Origin: Gibbula magus
Taxonomy: Eukaryota > Mollusca > Gastropoda > Trochida > Trochidae
Direction of reading: 5' to 3'
Assembly (NCBI GenBank): GCA_936450465.1
Contig: OW388289.1
Coordinates: forward strand, 76,248,593 to 76,312,592
Length of the DNA: 64,000 bases
Part shown: positions 11,595 through 24,884 of the stretch, one piece after another
Layout of the letters: each line of letters starts with the position of its first letter
Numbering within the stretch: the first letter of the stretch is position 1
The notes under the pieces: generated by a model
The model's database searches: none
Seen by the model: the letters and a program-made list of their open reading frames with translations, nothing else
What the model was told of the DNA's origin: nothing
Made by a program: the position numbers and the translations under genes

Positions 11595-12300
11595 GATCAA
11601 ACGTTTTTCAAATAACCTTCTTGTTTATGTTGCAAGAACTACATCTGATCCTAACTGCATAGTTACTACTATATCTCAGTCAAAAAGAATTAACTTTAAA
11701 AGCCAATATCATGTGTTTGACAGCTGGAATGTTTCCCCTGTTCTCCAGAAACATAAAGACAGACTGGTCAGCCTCAAAGGGCCACATTTATTGCAGATGT
11801 CAGTGATAGTCGAGTCTGGTGCCTCGGGAGTCAATGCTGCAGTGGCAATATTCATCTTTGTTATCTTGTAGGGTAACAGAGTCCTTCTTGATCTAGTTTA
11901 CAGTCAGACCACATTTGTTAATTGTATTAGCACTATGTCTGTGAAATATCGATTATGGTATAATTCTACTATTAGTTGTGATAGACACCAAAGATGTAAA
12001 CCTTGAAGAGACAGCACAACACTTCACACACAATCATTTCTAAAATCGTATTTGTTAAGCAGCATGATACGGTATTAATTATTTGAAACAACACACAAAT
12101 GGAAACAGACAACGTGAGATTTGAACGAGGCTATTTGTTCAGGAATAGCGTGTCAGTAAAATGACTAGGTAATGTTAACTTCAACTGAAAATAATGGCGG
12201 GTTCTTTGTTATTTGTCACTTCCTTGACATGACCGTTAGTTTTAATCTCAAAGTCGGTAATATAAACAGTAAACCAAGTACAAAAAAGAATTAGAGCTTA
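11595..12300. other. Unannotated AT-rich DNA
   Basis: No supported feature. The open frame running out of the triplet repeat to 11871 has no recognisable domain. Confidence 0.4.
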
Positions 12301-12317
12301 TTATTGACAATTTTGAT

Positions 12318-12485
12318 TGTTATACCCCCGCTACGACTTAGAAGGGGATATTTACTGCTTGGCGTGTCCATGCATGTGTACGTGCATGCGTGTCTCAGAA
12401 ATAGTGGTATATGACTTAGAATCTTTAAATTTGGTATAGAAGTGACCGTGGACGCTGACATTTTGACTTTTATTGGTTTCAACTC
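12318..12485 (+). repeat. Probable dispersed bivalve-type repeat
   Basis: It begins TTATACCCCCGCTACGACTT and continues through GGGGATATTTACTG, GTGTCCATGC and TCTTTAAATTTGGTATAG. From memory, a repeat with a TTATACCCCCGCTA start and an AATTTGGTAT block is common in bivalve genomes. Only one copy is in this window, so the call rests on that recollection. Confidence 0.35.
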
Positions 12486-12489
12486 CAAG

Positions 12490-15400
12490 GTTCAATTTTC
12501 TTTCTAACTTGACCTAAAATGGTCCAATTTCGGGGGTGAGAAAATGGAAGGATAGAAAGTGCTAGAAATGGAGACATAGAAGGGATGAGAGATGGATAAA
12601 GTGATAATGCAGTGGAGACGTTATAACATATTAATTTAAGTGGACGTATTCTCGAACAAATGGTCTTAGATTTAAACAATATGCTTTATTTTGTTTCATG
12701 TGGATTAATCTCTTCAGCTGCATGGCAAATCCAATCTTGATTTAGATCCAACTGTGCAGGACTACAATAACCCCATATATACAAAGGTTATTTTCATTAT
12801 AGCCAAACACAAGTTCTTGTTACAAAATATAACTACTCAAAGGCGTCCCCAAGCCTACTGTATTGATTAAAGCCAAAAACACTCCAGTGAGGAATATTTG
12901 GAGAATGCCTTTTCATGAATGTCAGTAAATCCATGTCGATTGCCTCTTGAGATATTTCTGTCTCTTGGTTTCACAACTTTTGACATAAAATACATTTGCA
13001 AGAAAAGTTATTACCTCAGGAGGGCATTTTATGCAATGTTTGCCTTTGAAGTGTCTACTAAGATTACGTCATAGAATGTTCTTTAAGTCATGAAGAGTAA
13101 TCCAGCAATGCTCTTCTTGGGGAGTTTTGAGAAAAACATAAACATTACTAATATGATGTATTGACATACTTGTGGTCATTTTGTCATGTGAATGTATTTC
13201 AAATTAAGAAAAACTGAGAAGTATGAGAATGAAAATTTTACTTGAAAGACTATTATTGAAGTTTAAACGAAATTCAAATTTTGTGAACACACAAAAACGT
13301 GAACCAATGATTTTGTAAACTAGTGTGTGTGGTTCACACATGTGATCTATCATTGTTTTTTTTAGACCCATATGATCTATCATTGTCTTTTTAGACCCAT
13401 ATGATCTATCATTGGTTGTATGAGGAAAGGCTTTTTTTACATGAAACTATGTGATTTAAGCGATGACAAATGGATGATGTGACGTAAGGAGAACTCGCAC
13501 TGACCTGTGATAAATTGCCTGCTTAATTGGACAATAAATCATTTAAAAAACGTCAAGATCCTGGAAGGGTTTGGGAACCTCTCCTAATTGACCTGTGTGA
13601 AACTAACCATTTTATCGCGTTTAAAGAAACTAGTAAATCCTTTTTCCGATCGTTTTATATTTTATTTCGATTGTATTACACGTGTATTTGCTTTCAGTTC
13701 TTATTTTATAGTTGCAGTTATAACATCATTTTTTAGGCTGACTAAATATGGACCTGTAGTAAACTTATTTGTTTGTTTAAATTGATCTTCTATGAGTGAT
13801 CAAACGTATAATTCATCAATGACGCCTCAGTTGTGCATGACGTGTCTAGATCACGTACATAATTACTTACTCAATAAATTGCATCATCATAGTGTGACAT
13901 GTCATGCATCAAGTCAACCATATGACTTATCAGTGTAAGTATTCTCCGCCAAGAAGAATAATAGGTAATATTTCATTCAGTAAACTGAATTTTATCTTAA
14001 ATGTTTACTATATCTTGAAACTTCTGAACATAACTTACATATTTCACACATTCTGATGAAATGTAAGTTTGATTAATTGTTCTCTTATGATTATCATCTG
14101 TACAACAAACTCTTGTGTTCAACCAAGTCCAAAATAATACTTATATAATACCTTTTGGGAAATATACAATTCATGTGTATACAATTGGAAGCAAAGCTAG
14201 TATTAAACAGTTGTTTCATGGTTGATTCATTCAAAGTAAACATGTGTGTTCAATTAAATGACAACAAATGCTTAAACCTTTCTTGCTGACAAAAAGTGGA
14301 ATAGACGACTTTGTCTGAAAGAGGATTAAGATGCAGAAACCAATTTCAATACAAACAAAGGTTTATCCTATCTGCGAATCGTGCTTACAAAAGGAATTAT
14401 TTCTAAGTGAAACGTTGTTGTATTCAGAATGAAATAACTCCAATAATTTTTTTGCAGTTAATTTCACCTATAATTTTAGTGCCATAAATTTGAGATAAAC
14501 CTTTGAAGAGAACAATACACCCTCAATTACATTAATGCGCTTCCAGATGATTAGAAAACGCCAACGGTTGCTTCAAACGTTTTGAGTTGCTATAGTCTTT
14601 CAGACGGTAAAAGGCAACAACGCATAGTGATAAATGTGTACGTTCAGGTACCATAATCCAGTTGCTTTACAATAAAGCCCTTGTGTTTGGTAGGAGCAAG
14701 TACGTTTTTTTTCGTTATAAGTACAAATGTTTGAGATGCCCAATTCAAGCAACATCTAATCAGTATTCACACAACATATATAAATATTGATTATAATATT
14801 TAATTAATGTCACAATACAATTAAATTATATTAATTACAATTACTATTTAATAATAACATCTACTGTCTGCAACACAAAGGAACCACTCCAGTAATCGAT
14901 CTTAACATACACTTAGAAAGATACTGGAACGGTACCTTTAGGTCCATCAATCAATAAATAATTTTGATTTAATTTTTCTGTAAATCTTATGTAAAGTATG
15001 TGATACTAAAGCCATTGGGGACGATTATCATTTACTGTTCATTTCTATCTGTTATTCAAATTACTATAGAAGATGTACATCTTACCACGATGTTATTCAG
15101 CTGCCATAAACTTATTATTGTTCAAGTTGGCTAACTTATGAAATTTTATCATTCATCGGTTAAAATGTAATACCAATTAATTTGTCATGTAATAAAAATG
15201 TTTTGTCATCCAATAGGTCTATTTTCATTTCAATTCGTGGCACATAAAGAGTCACTACTAAAATGATATATGTCACCATGTCTAACTGAAAAGCATTCAC
15301 AAGTTGTAATATAATTGTTACGAACATTAGGGTCATTTTGTTAAAACCAACACAAACGAGAGACAAGCTTGATTTTGGACAGAATAGATATAATCATACT

Positions 15401-15930
15401 AGAGTTCTGTTATTCCTTCAATGTGCACGTTTTGGCCTGGACCAACAAGTTTTAGTGCAGTATTCAAGTCACGAAAAGGACAAAAACCTTATCTTCCTTC
15501 TTGCTAGTTCTGTTTGTCATCAATTAAGTTGAACTAAAACTCTGACTCCTCAAAACACACTGTGGTTTTGGTTTTCTAACTCCGAAAAGGGTTCAGTATT
15601 TGGATGTCCCAACTAACAAATGACAGAACGTAGCATATCACAACATTGGTTGAAGTATGTTACTGTTTCCCTAATTCTACAAGGAACGTAGCGTCCTCCT
15701 TTGAGCAATTAAACAGAAAACACATTTGTTAAAGTCAAATATCGTTTGTTGTAGTTGTGTTTTGACTATGTCGTTATGTTATATCAACACTCTTGATATA
15801 TGAAATTTTGTTCATTAAAATTTAACCATGAAATAGATATGTGAACATGGTTTTGTTTATATGTAATACAAATATTTATTTTAACAATGTTGAATTGTAA
15901 GCAATATTAATTTTATAGAAAAGCGAGTAA
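12490..15930. other. Long AT-rich stretch, one short tandem repeat
   Basis: No gene is recognised. The only structure I can support is the repeat at 13342-13414. Open frames at 13527-13785 and 15160-15532 have no recognisable motif. Confidence 0.45.
13342..13414. repeat. Tandem 29-30-bp unit, two and a half copies
   Basis: The unit TGATCTATCATTG, T-rich spacer, TTTAGACCCATA is repeated at 13342-13371 and 13372-13400 with a partial third copy to 13414. Copies differ mainly in the length of the T run. Confidence 0.8.
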
Positions 15931-15933
15931 ATA

Positions 15934-16048
15934 TTTAAGGGAATCTCATATAAGAGATGTTTTCGTGTTTTATGCTCCCTGCTATGTTTTATTCAACGAT
16001 AAAACACGCCAACTCTTCTTCTATTTTTTTATATGAGATGCCCTTAAA
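15934..16048. mobile_element. Small foldback element
   Basis: Arms of 19 bp at 15934-15952 (TTTAAGGGAATCTCATATA) and 16030-16048 are inverted copies with one mismatch. The interior also has inverted GTTTTAT/ATAAAAC pieces. It is non-coding and resembles a MITE. Confidence 0.6.
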
Positions 16049-16049
16049 A

Positions 16050-17700
16050 AACGCGGAGATATAATGTTGTTTGCATAAACTATATTTTGAAATGAATTTG
16101 AAAATATAACGTCCTTTGCTGAGCGACGCTCTAACTGTCATCTAAAGTCACGAGCATGTTTTATTGTCTCATAAAGCACGCTGTCGGTCCTATTGACCGC
16201 TTGTGTTTTATTGCCGTAGGTATCTTATATATGAAAATATTATATACTCAGACAGAGTACAGAATTATTAATGGGTCGAAATAAAATCAACTGTTTGTCC
16301 ATGAGAATTTCTTACTTAATATCTAGGTTCACATGGAAGCCTTGAATATTCATACATTGTACGAATGTACATTGCATGAATGTATTCCGGTGATGGTACA
16401 TCTGTAATTCACAAAAGTTGTACAAGTGTATGAGAATATATAAATTCCGCATGGTACCATATACATGTATAACACAGTGAACGACTTCAATTGTTTGTCA
16501 TAAACATATTTTTAAGTATTCAATATTCGTTGTATAGTGCAACGAGTTTGAAAAAAAATTCTGACTACTTCTTGTCTTTGACCTAACTGGTAAGTGAGTC
16601 CGTGAGCATATGTGAGAGTGCAATGGATAAACATTATCTTGATATCATAACCAAAAGTGTTGTTAATATTTTATCCATATTTCTAACAAACTAACCTGAC
16701 CTACTCAAATACAGAATCATGAGCTAACTGTAAGGAAATGTAATTCTCCTCCTGAGACACAACATTGTGCCTTGTAGGTTGTTGTTGTGTGTATTACAGT
16801 GTGTTCAAAACGATGTTATGTTCAATACAGTTTCTTACTTAGTAGAACCATAAACTACTAAAACGCTAGTACAAGGAAAGACTAACTAATTCTCAAACAG
16901 TTAGGGTGTACACAGTACCATTGCCACTTCTAAGATTCAGATCAACCTTGTTTGTCTCTGACAGAGTTGTTTTCTGATTCCATGAAGACTCGGTAGACCT
17001 TTTGCAAATACTTTCAATGAGAAACATAAATTCTATGAAAACATAGCATGTCAAGTAATAATACAAGGAACTAATGTCTTTTTCAGAAAACTCCTGATGG
17101 AACCGGGACGACGAGTGGAAACTTTGTCCAATTGTTGTATTAGTATGCAGATCACACAAGAGAAAATCTTCAAGGCTTCTCGTCTCAATACACAGACGTA
17201 GGGTTCTCTCTGGAATGGACCTCGACGCATTTGTATCAATGTCAGTTTGTGTACGTGTGTGGGTTGTTCTCATGCAATGCCTCAAGCTATGTTTTATTGA
17301 TCTACTGCTACACTACTACCACTACTCTTGTTATATCATGGTTGGTTCAAATGGGCAAACTATCTTCAAAGGACATACTATCTTCAAATTACCTCACGTT
17401 TGCGTTGTTCTCATGCAAGGCCTCAAGCAATTTATGAACACATGCAATGTTTTGTTGATCTTCTGTTTAATTCTTGTTTTAAGAAGTAAATTTATGAGGC
17501 TGCTATTAATGTATCATATAGAAGTTATTGTATGGTGATGTAGATATTGTGAAAGGTTGTTACCGATTATATGCTTCATCTTTTTAGGTTTCCGTGAGGG
17601 GTTGACCTTTCCAACCGCATCACATGCTTAATTAACAAAATATGTGTCAGTCTCTAAGTGGTCTCAGTAACTCTGGGGAAAATGAATACATTTATATATG
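16050..17700. other. AT-rich stretch with one small direct duplication
   Basis: No supported gene. A block GTTGTTCTCATGCAA followed by GGCCTCAAGC/TGCCTCAAGC and TGTTTTATTGATCT/TGTTTTGTTGATCT occurs at about 17263-17305 and 17404-17462. It is a local duplication and explains the overlapping open frames there. Confidence 0.45.
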
Positions 17701-17709
17701 GATGATTTA

Positions 17710-18075
17710 AAAGAATCCTGCTTAGGGACATTAATATCAATTTTCAAAATAACGCTAGGTGACATTTAGTGACGACAAAAACAATCTTTTTTATCCTGAT
17801 ATGAAAGGAACAACAGTTTTGAGTATATCTGTTTGCATTTTGACTTAAAAAGAAAATACTAGATGCATTTTTTAACATGTGGGTGTCATGTAGAATTCCA
17901 TATATAAAACAATTCAAATGATAAAGAGGTCAAATTTCAAAGACGAGCCAAAATGTTCCCTAAGCCAGATGCTTAATGACAGAGGAGAATTAAATTGAAG
18001 CATTTTTTATGTTTTTCAAGTCAAACCTTCCACTGTTTGACCTTCAGTTTCAGTGAGCTTTGATCATGTGTTGCC
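17710..18075. repeat. Segmental duplication block X, copy 1
   Basis: This block runs from CTTAGGGACATTAATATC to CAGTTTCAGTGAGCTTTGATC. It recurs at 22005-22285 and 29450-29800 in the same orientation. Shared landmarks are TTTTCAAAATAACGCTAG, TTAACATGTGGGTGTCAT, AATGATAAAGAGGTCAAA and GGTTTCAGTGAGCT. Confidence 0.85.
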
Positions 18076-18442
18076 AACAGAAAAGCAGTCTGTAATAAAG
18101 GTTGAATATATTGTGTTACAGCAATTCATTACACCTTTTTCTTTCTATAAAACAGCTACTCATTTAACAACGAGTGCATTATTGTATGTCATGACATTAC
18201 AACTTTTTAAGCTTGCTACCATCTTGCCTTTCAAAAGAGGTTTCCAAACAAAGGTTTTTTCCAAGATGCCATTGATTTTGTCATTAGGGCATTTTAAAGG
18301 ACCTTCCCTCATCTCCTAACTCAATTAATACTCAAGCAATAATATAACATTTAAATTCACGTTACACATTAAGTTTCATCTGGGGAAAAGTCCGCTTGCA
18401 CTGATATTCAATTGGAATTTCATAGCAATATACAAAGGTATA

Positions 18443-19696
18443 GGTATGCCTGAGTTACACCAAGGTTGTTTGCACTAGTACGTTCTTAAAAACTTATGGT
18501 AACGGGACAGAAACGGGTGACTTTTGTATATCTACTACTTTCCATACTACGATCCAAGTACGTTTACAGACAGTTCTCAGAGAGTCCATCTAGTGTTTAT
18601 CCCGTCCTCTGACAGTTGGTACCACGTTTAAATGGGATAATATTGCCCGTTCATAACGTTTTCAATCAGTTCAATCCCGTTATCAGTCAGATTATGTCAG
18701 TTCTCAGCTAGACCTTTATCGATCTTAATACGCACAATACCGTTTGTGTCCCGATCAACTCGTTTTCAGACAGTCCTTCTCGTTTACACTACGCTCAATT
18801 TCGTTCTAAGTTCGTTGTTCTTGTAAAGCAATCACGTCCTGGCCCGATTTCTGCAAAAATCCAGCACGTTCTTGCACGTTCTTATTCCCGTTCTCAGTTT
18901 CAATGTTAAAAAGTTTAAATCTCCAATGGAATAGTGTGGACAAAAAGGTTGGCCATAGGAAATTCATTTCTTTTCCCAAAAAGTTCCCCTAGGAGAGAAA
19001 ATCTATATAAGGTGGATAACATGTTCCCAAACCGTTTCCCAATGAATGAAATGTGTTTAAACCAAACAATCTTTTTTCTTGTTGCTCGGCTACCATCCAC
19101 ACGTGGAAGAAAACCAACATTCAACATGTTTACAGGTGCAAGTTGTTAATGTTTGACTTGTTAAACTATGTATCCGAAATGATGTACGTAGCAAACGCAT
19201 TTATTCATACCCGTCCCTTCATATCGTAGCCAAAGGAGTATAAACTGCGTGAGAATTTCTCAAACGTAATAAGAACGAATAGAACGTAACATAGAACAGT
19301 GTAGGAACGTATTAGCAACTTCTTAAGAACAATTAATGTTATTTCGAACACATTTACATGAAAAAGCAACTGAAAGGGGCGTATTGTGGTCGAGTTACAT
19401 CAGTGTGTTGACGGGATGTACGGGCTGGAAACTGTGCACGAACGTATTACAATTGATTTTCTGACTGCACAACGTCCTCACTAGTCTTTAGTGAGATCGA
19501 AGTATGGTAATTCCGTTTGAAGTACTCCGTCCACTTTCAGAAAGGACATGTCCAACGTTCTGGAGCACCCTTCCGTTTTTAGTATGTCCGAGCCAGTTCA
19601 TAAAGTTTGCAAACAGTTGCCACTACGTCCATTCCGTTCTCGGACTGTTCGAGCACGTTCTAGATCGTAGTAAGAACGGGTTTGGTGTAAAGGGGG
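18443..19696. mobile_element. 1.25-kb inverted-repeat DNA element with CGTTC boxes
   Basis: Comparison with the unoccupied equivalent in copy B (about 27105-27120) shows an insertion of about 1.25 kb here. The ends carry inverted TTACACCAA at 18455-18463 and 19682-19690 within roughly 20-bp weakly matched termini, and TATA flanks both sides (18439-18442, 19697-19700). Both subterminal zones are packed with CGTTC(T) boxes, in mostly opposite orientations at the two ends, as expected of transposase-binding arrays. No transposase is recognised; the 71-residue frame at 18934-19149 shows no known motif. It is probably a non-autonomous DNA transposon of undetermined superfamily. Confidence 0.6.
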
Positions 19697-20812
19697 TATA
19701 ACGTCTGCTTAGCTTTGATATTTTATGTCAAAGCATTTAAACAACCTCGGAATATTAATATTTAAATTGTGATCATGCCTATATGTATGAAATATGATTG
19801 TTTCAATTAGTTTTCATTAAAGTTTTTGGAAGTATGAGAAGTTGACATACTGTAATTATTTGAATGCAGCTCAAGTTCAAACTCCACATATCCAGATCGT
19901 GATTCCTTGAACAAATGTCTTATCAAATGCAATATTCTCATGCTATTTGCTAAAATCAATAATTAACATTTCACGTCTTCTATAAACTAATTTCATAATA
20001 TGTCGGACTCATTTCATTTAAAATTCAAGCAGTTAATAATTATTCACTTGTGGTAAGCAACGTTTAGAAGTAAAAGTATAAAAGGTCAATTGAGCATCTA
20101 TGTTGCAAAGAAAGTATTCATATGATTCACAGTGATGACATTTTAAAAAGGGTAAAACATTTAATCACCAAATAGCTTTTGGTACCACATGATCTTCTGT
20201 CAAGCACAGGTTCTGCAACAATGGGCGAGGTGTATAACACTTATAAGGCCAGCTACATTATCTCAGAATCTACATTGATCTGAATTCATTTGCAACATTT
20301 TAGTATAGAATTAAATTTACATATTTACATATTCACAGATATCAGATTTCAGAGTTGAGATGAACATTTACATTTATTTGAACGATAAGATGCCTGAATT
20401 GTATTAGATATTTACCGAGTTCAAAGATTTAATTTTCAAGTTACATTTTACATTTTGAGTTACAGTTAGCAAAATGCACTTGCATATGTGTGTTCGCATC
20501 AGGATGAAATATCAATGTAGTCATAATGAATAATCTAGTTGACTATCTAAATATGGCTAATGTTATTTTAGGCTTTTAATATTTGGAGTTAAAATGTTCA
20601 CCAAATATTATCCAGAAAATTACTTTATGTTGATGATGGGCTCACTCATGGCATTACTGATGGAATCAATGTATATCCTAAGTTCTACTAAGAAGCATAC
20701 CATAACCTGTTCCCTTATTCCTTGATTTCATAAGATCGGCCATACCGTGTAGTTTAAAAGGGAATATTATTAAATAAAGGATGAATCTCTGATGGGTTAA
20801 AACAATAAAATC

Positions 20813-21075
20813 AAAAAGGGTAAAACATGTAATCACCAAATAGCTTTTTATGCCACATAGAGTTAATAAGTTCACCAAAACTAATCCAGAAAATTACTGT
20901 ATGTGTTTGATGGTCATATTTATTGCAATACTGATTGAATTCAATGTATATCATTGGAAATCCTATCCTAAGGTCTACTAAGAGGCATAACATCGACCGT
21001 CCCATATACCACGAATTCATAACATCAATCATTGTTCATGGTCAATCGAACAGGAATTGTATTCAATAAAGGATC
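20813..21075. repeat. Internal partial duplication within copy A
   Basis: It begins AAAAAGGGTAAAACATGTAATCACC like 20147, keeps CCAAATAGCTTTT, then jumps to the AATCCAGAAAATTACTGTATG part equivalent to about 20600. It is therefore a duplicated copy of about 20147-20790 with the middle deleted. Confidence 0.7.
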
Positions 21076-22004
21076 AATCTTTGACGTGTTACACCAATAA
21101 ATCACTTGATGTGAGGTCAGATTTAATCCTGTTAGAGCACATGACTTGTCATAAATCGATCCATTCATTTCATGTTATAAACAAAAGTATACTATCAAAT
21201 AAGTAAAATACTATTTGGTAAGTTTTAAGACATTTAGCACCACCATCTAATTGCCTTTACAAGCAGTTTTGCCAAGGTGACCTCCAATTGCCAGCATCGT
21301 GTGGTTTATTTTACCAATTACCAAGTTTGTGAGAAAACCCCAGAGCTAGTATTATCGATGTTTTACAGATATTAATGCAATCACCATGAAAAGGGCACGA
21401 ATAAAGTGAAGTAAGGACAAAAGAAAAGGGAGAGTATCTGATTAAGTTAAAAACAAAGTCATGCAAAGAAGTTTACTTGTTTACTCTACAATGAGTTCTC
21501 TGATAAACGCGCCAACTCAATGACGTTATATCAGTGTTGTCGGTGTTAAAAGGGCTAATGAAACTTCACGAGCATTAATAGTGCATAAGTCAAATGGAGC
21601 AGGGTAATTAGCGAGAAAGGCTTTAGGAGATGCCTAAATAAAAATCAATGGAAAAATCGGAAAGAAACTCCTTTTGAACGTTGAAAGAAAATAAATTGAC
21701 AGTAAAGACATTGTTGTTTTATTGCCTTTAGCACTGATTGTAAAGAGCACTTGTAACAGCGTGAAATAATCATTGTATGTTGTTTAAAAAGTTTGTTTTT
21801 CATATTGGGAATCAATGTTTATAGGTTGCAAATGTGTGTAGTATTGCAAGATCGTTGTTAACAAGCACTGAATTACATGAATATACTTTTCTCTTGATAA
21901 TGATAATAACACACAGTTCAACAATCAACATATCTATCAGTTTATAACTATGAAATACAAATTACACTGATGTAATTTAAATGGGAAAACATTTACATTT
22001 TTAC

Positions 22005-22285
22005 TTTGCTTATCTGGCTTAGGAACATTGATCTTAATTTTCAAAATAACGCTAGTTGACGTTTATTGACGACAACTTGTTTATCCTGATATGAAAGGTA
22101 CAATATGTTTTACTATATATGATTGCATATTGAAAAAGTAAATACTAGATGCATATTTTAACATGTGGGTGTCATTTAGAATTAATATATAAAAGAATTC
22201 AAATGATAAAGAGGTCAAAGTTCAACCTTGACCTTTGACCTTTCGGTTTCAGTGAGCTTTGATCATTGTGTTGCCAAAAGAAAAG
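22005..22285. repeat. Segmental duplication block X, copy 2
   Basis: This is a shortened copy of 17710-18075, lacking the AAAGACG...AAGTCAAACC part. It is followed by GTGTTGCCAA as in the first copy. Confidence 0.85.
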
Positions 22286-22324
22286 AGTTCATTATAGGTT
22301 CCAAACAAATACCTATTCTGTAAT

Positions 22325-22830
22325 TTTTCGACATAAGAAATTTACGTTGAAAGAGGCTGCAGCACGTTTTCTAATGGAAATAAAGATAAATATCAAAATG
22401 GAAAGAATGCTACCAATTGCAAAACAATCTCAATCAATAAATAGAGTTCTAAAGCGAATGGGCATGGTTCGGTTAAACAGCATTGATCCATTTCCCATCC
22501 TCGAATTATTAAAAGGTGTTCAAACTAAAATGGCTACTAGCAGTAAACTTTCATACGTGACACCTTTTCCGTGACTACACGGATAATCAGTTTGTGTAAT
22601 GGGCTGCTAAGTAAAGTAAAGATATAATGCAAACAATTTTATTATCAATAGAAAATGTCTACATACGAAAAATGAAATTTAAAGTGATCAGTTTTTATTT
22701 TGTAAGGTGCAAAATAATTACATTAATATTTTATTAATAACTAGAGCATTTGGGGTTTTTTTTCCCAAACTATAAATAAACCATGATAGCGATGAATTAG
22801 TTCAGAATATTCCCATTGTTCATGACTCTA
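22325..22830. repeat. Dispersed repeat shared with 29800-30020 and 46810-47060
   Basis: GGCTGCAGCACGTTTTCT near 22355, ATGGTTCGGTTAAACAG near 22465 and TAACTAGAGCATTTGGGG near 22738 recur in part at 29835-30000. The first two also recur in diverged form at 46828 and 46964. The 102-residue open frame at 22266-22574 is not conserved in the other copies and is not called as a gene. Confidence 0.6.
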
Positions 22831-24880
22831 TCCAAACTGTTGATGAAAAAGAATAGAAATCTATTCAAATTGTATTTAAACTAATTTCTGTAGTTACTCA
22901 AGGATGGTTTCATATAGGTTAAATGTCATTGAATGTATGCATGTCTGTAAACTTCAAGGGTCAAATAATTTTGTAACTATTAAAATGTATTAATATAAAA
23001 ACATTACCGAAATAAAACGAGTTCAGCAATGAAGTGAGCTTCTTTATTACTCTAGCATCCTACCATGAATAACCTAGGGGGCACTTGCTCCGTTATTGTT
23101 TGAAAATGAAGATTAATCCAAAGTTTAACTTCTAATTTATGAGATACTATTTAAAATGAAAGTTAAAATGATGTCTTGCAACTGCGAATTACATTTATGG
23201 AACAGTATATTTTTTGTTACTGTTGTGGACATTGTTATAAGACGTTTGAACACGATAATTATGTGATTGCAGCTCAGTTTCCGAATGGAAGACACCAATA
23301 TATCTAGTTTATGATTCCCACAACAAATCTCCCATTAACTTATGACTGTTCGTGCTGCTTGAATGATTGAATGAATGGATGATTTAGCAATTAACTTCTT
23401 CAATAAATTGATACAAGCAATATTTCTGAGTAACTTTCCAAAACTAATATGACTATGTAATTGGATACATGTGAATCATTAATGTTTGAAATAATAAATA
23501 ATATCGAAAAATTAGTGATATCCTTTTCCTAAACCAAACCATAGTATGTATCTTGCCTCACTCATGAATTGTTTCCTTGGAAATGAACTATACGATCCAT
23601 AGACGTTTCATCCGTAAAAACATATATTTTGCCTATTCGTGCTTAGGAACTCTGGGTCATTACTGAAATGATTTTTTTTTGGACATGTATCAATATCTGT
23701 AGGTTATATTCCCGAAACAGTGGACGTTAGAATTTGATGTTACCGAGTCTATCAGCAATAAATGACTTCTCATTCGATCTGGAATATTATTCAACGGCCA
23801 TGAATCGGTTTAGGAATGACAAATGAACCTATGGGAATACGTGGAGCTCTATATGTCGTCAGAATAAGTGATCAATAAAGTTTCCTTTGCAGACGTCAGT
23901 ACTCAGATATTCCCATTTGTTTTTAGCCAGACTGTATGGCATTGAAGTAAAATATGTGTAAAATGTACAAATGTAATTAATTATTAATTAAGCATGATGT
24001 AGACATAAATAACTTTCTTGAACTTAATTTTATTGACGCGTCTGTAGGACGGCATAAAACAAGCCTAAAAAGCCCGTTTTGACTCTCCAATCTTGTTTAG
24101 TTAAGGAGATTCGAAAAAGACAATTCTTAAAAGGCGTGTTTTTTAGAATTTTGAACAGTTAATGTTTTGAAAATTCAAGATTAGTTAAGTTGGCTTCTGA
24201 AGACATTATGTATCTCTGTTTCAGATGAGAAACGTTGACAAAACCAGCTTGTTGTAAAATCTAACCATTTAACAGCCATTATGCTCTATCCTAACAGGCG
24301 ATAACATTTATCATATGGTTCAGGAGACTTGATTTATATTCAATAAAATATGGATTATAAAACTGACAAGCTTGATAGAAGGTTAGATGTAATCATGTTA
24401 GAGCAAATCGGTTGTAACATAAAGGATTAGTTGATCAAAACAATCCCATCACAATTTCCGGGTGAGGTGAAATATGAGGAAATAAGCATTTTATGGGATG
24501 CTCTGTGGCTTGTGGCAATATTCATTTAATCATATTTAAATGAAATGTAGCTTAAAGAAACAGTCTGTTGACAATGGCAACAATCATATTAAAAATATAC
24601 ATTGAGTTATTCTTAAAATGTTAACGCATTTAAGTTTTGGAATGTTGATATTAAACGTCTGAATTTGAGCAATTGTAACATATTAATATAAGTTGATATG
24701 TATCAAATGAATGTAAATGTCTATGTAATGGATCAAAATAGCATTGATTATATAATACCTGTGTTATTTAAGTTTAATACCCTGGAACAATCCTAAATGC
24801 TAAGAATAATTAAAGTTGTATCTTGAAACTATTTAATTCAAGTATTAAATTGACCTATATGTATAATCATGGACGACACG
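22830..24880. other. Part of copy A absent from copy B; a dispersed repeat inside
   Basis: Copy B jumps from the equivalent of about 22810 to about 24885, so this 2-kb part is either inserted in A or deleted from B. At 24010-24240 it contains a dispersed repeat (ATAAAACAAGCC, TTTTTTAGAATTTTGAACAG, TTGGCTTCTGAAGACAT). This is seen again at 32170-32330 and, more weakly, at 57060-57200. No gene is seen. Confidence 0.5.
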
Positions 24881-24884
24881 TTTT

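Larger units (their letters stand above)
18090..22000. repeat. Segmental duplication, copy A
   Basis: This block is co-linear with 26745-29450 (copy B). It starts at a CAGCAATTCATTA landmark and continues through CATGACATTACAACTTTTTA, CACATATCCAGAT, AAACCCCAGAGCTAGTATTA and GTGAAGTAAGGACAAAAGAA. It is interrupted by the insertion at 18443-19696. It also contains an extra internally deleted copy of its own middle part at about 20813-21075. The 21110-22000 part is also shared with 37440-38115. No coding content is recognised; short open frames in the copies are not conserved. Confidence 0.85.

Noticed and set aside
11406..11871. Leu-rich and Ser-rich open frames
   Set aside because: These arise from the AGT satellite at 11427-11591; the downstream part has no recognisable domain.
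16893..17285. 130-residue minus-strand open frame
   Set aside because: It has no recognisable motif, overlaps other frames and extends into a local direct duplication.
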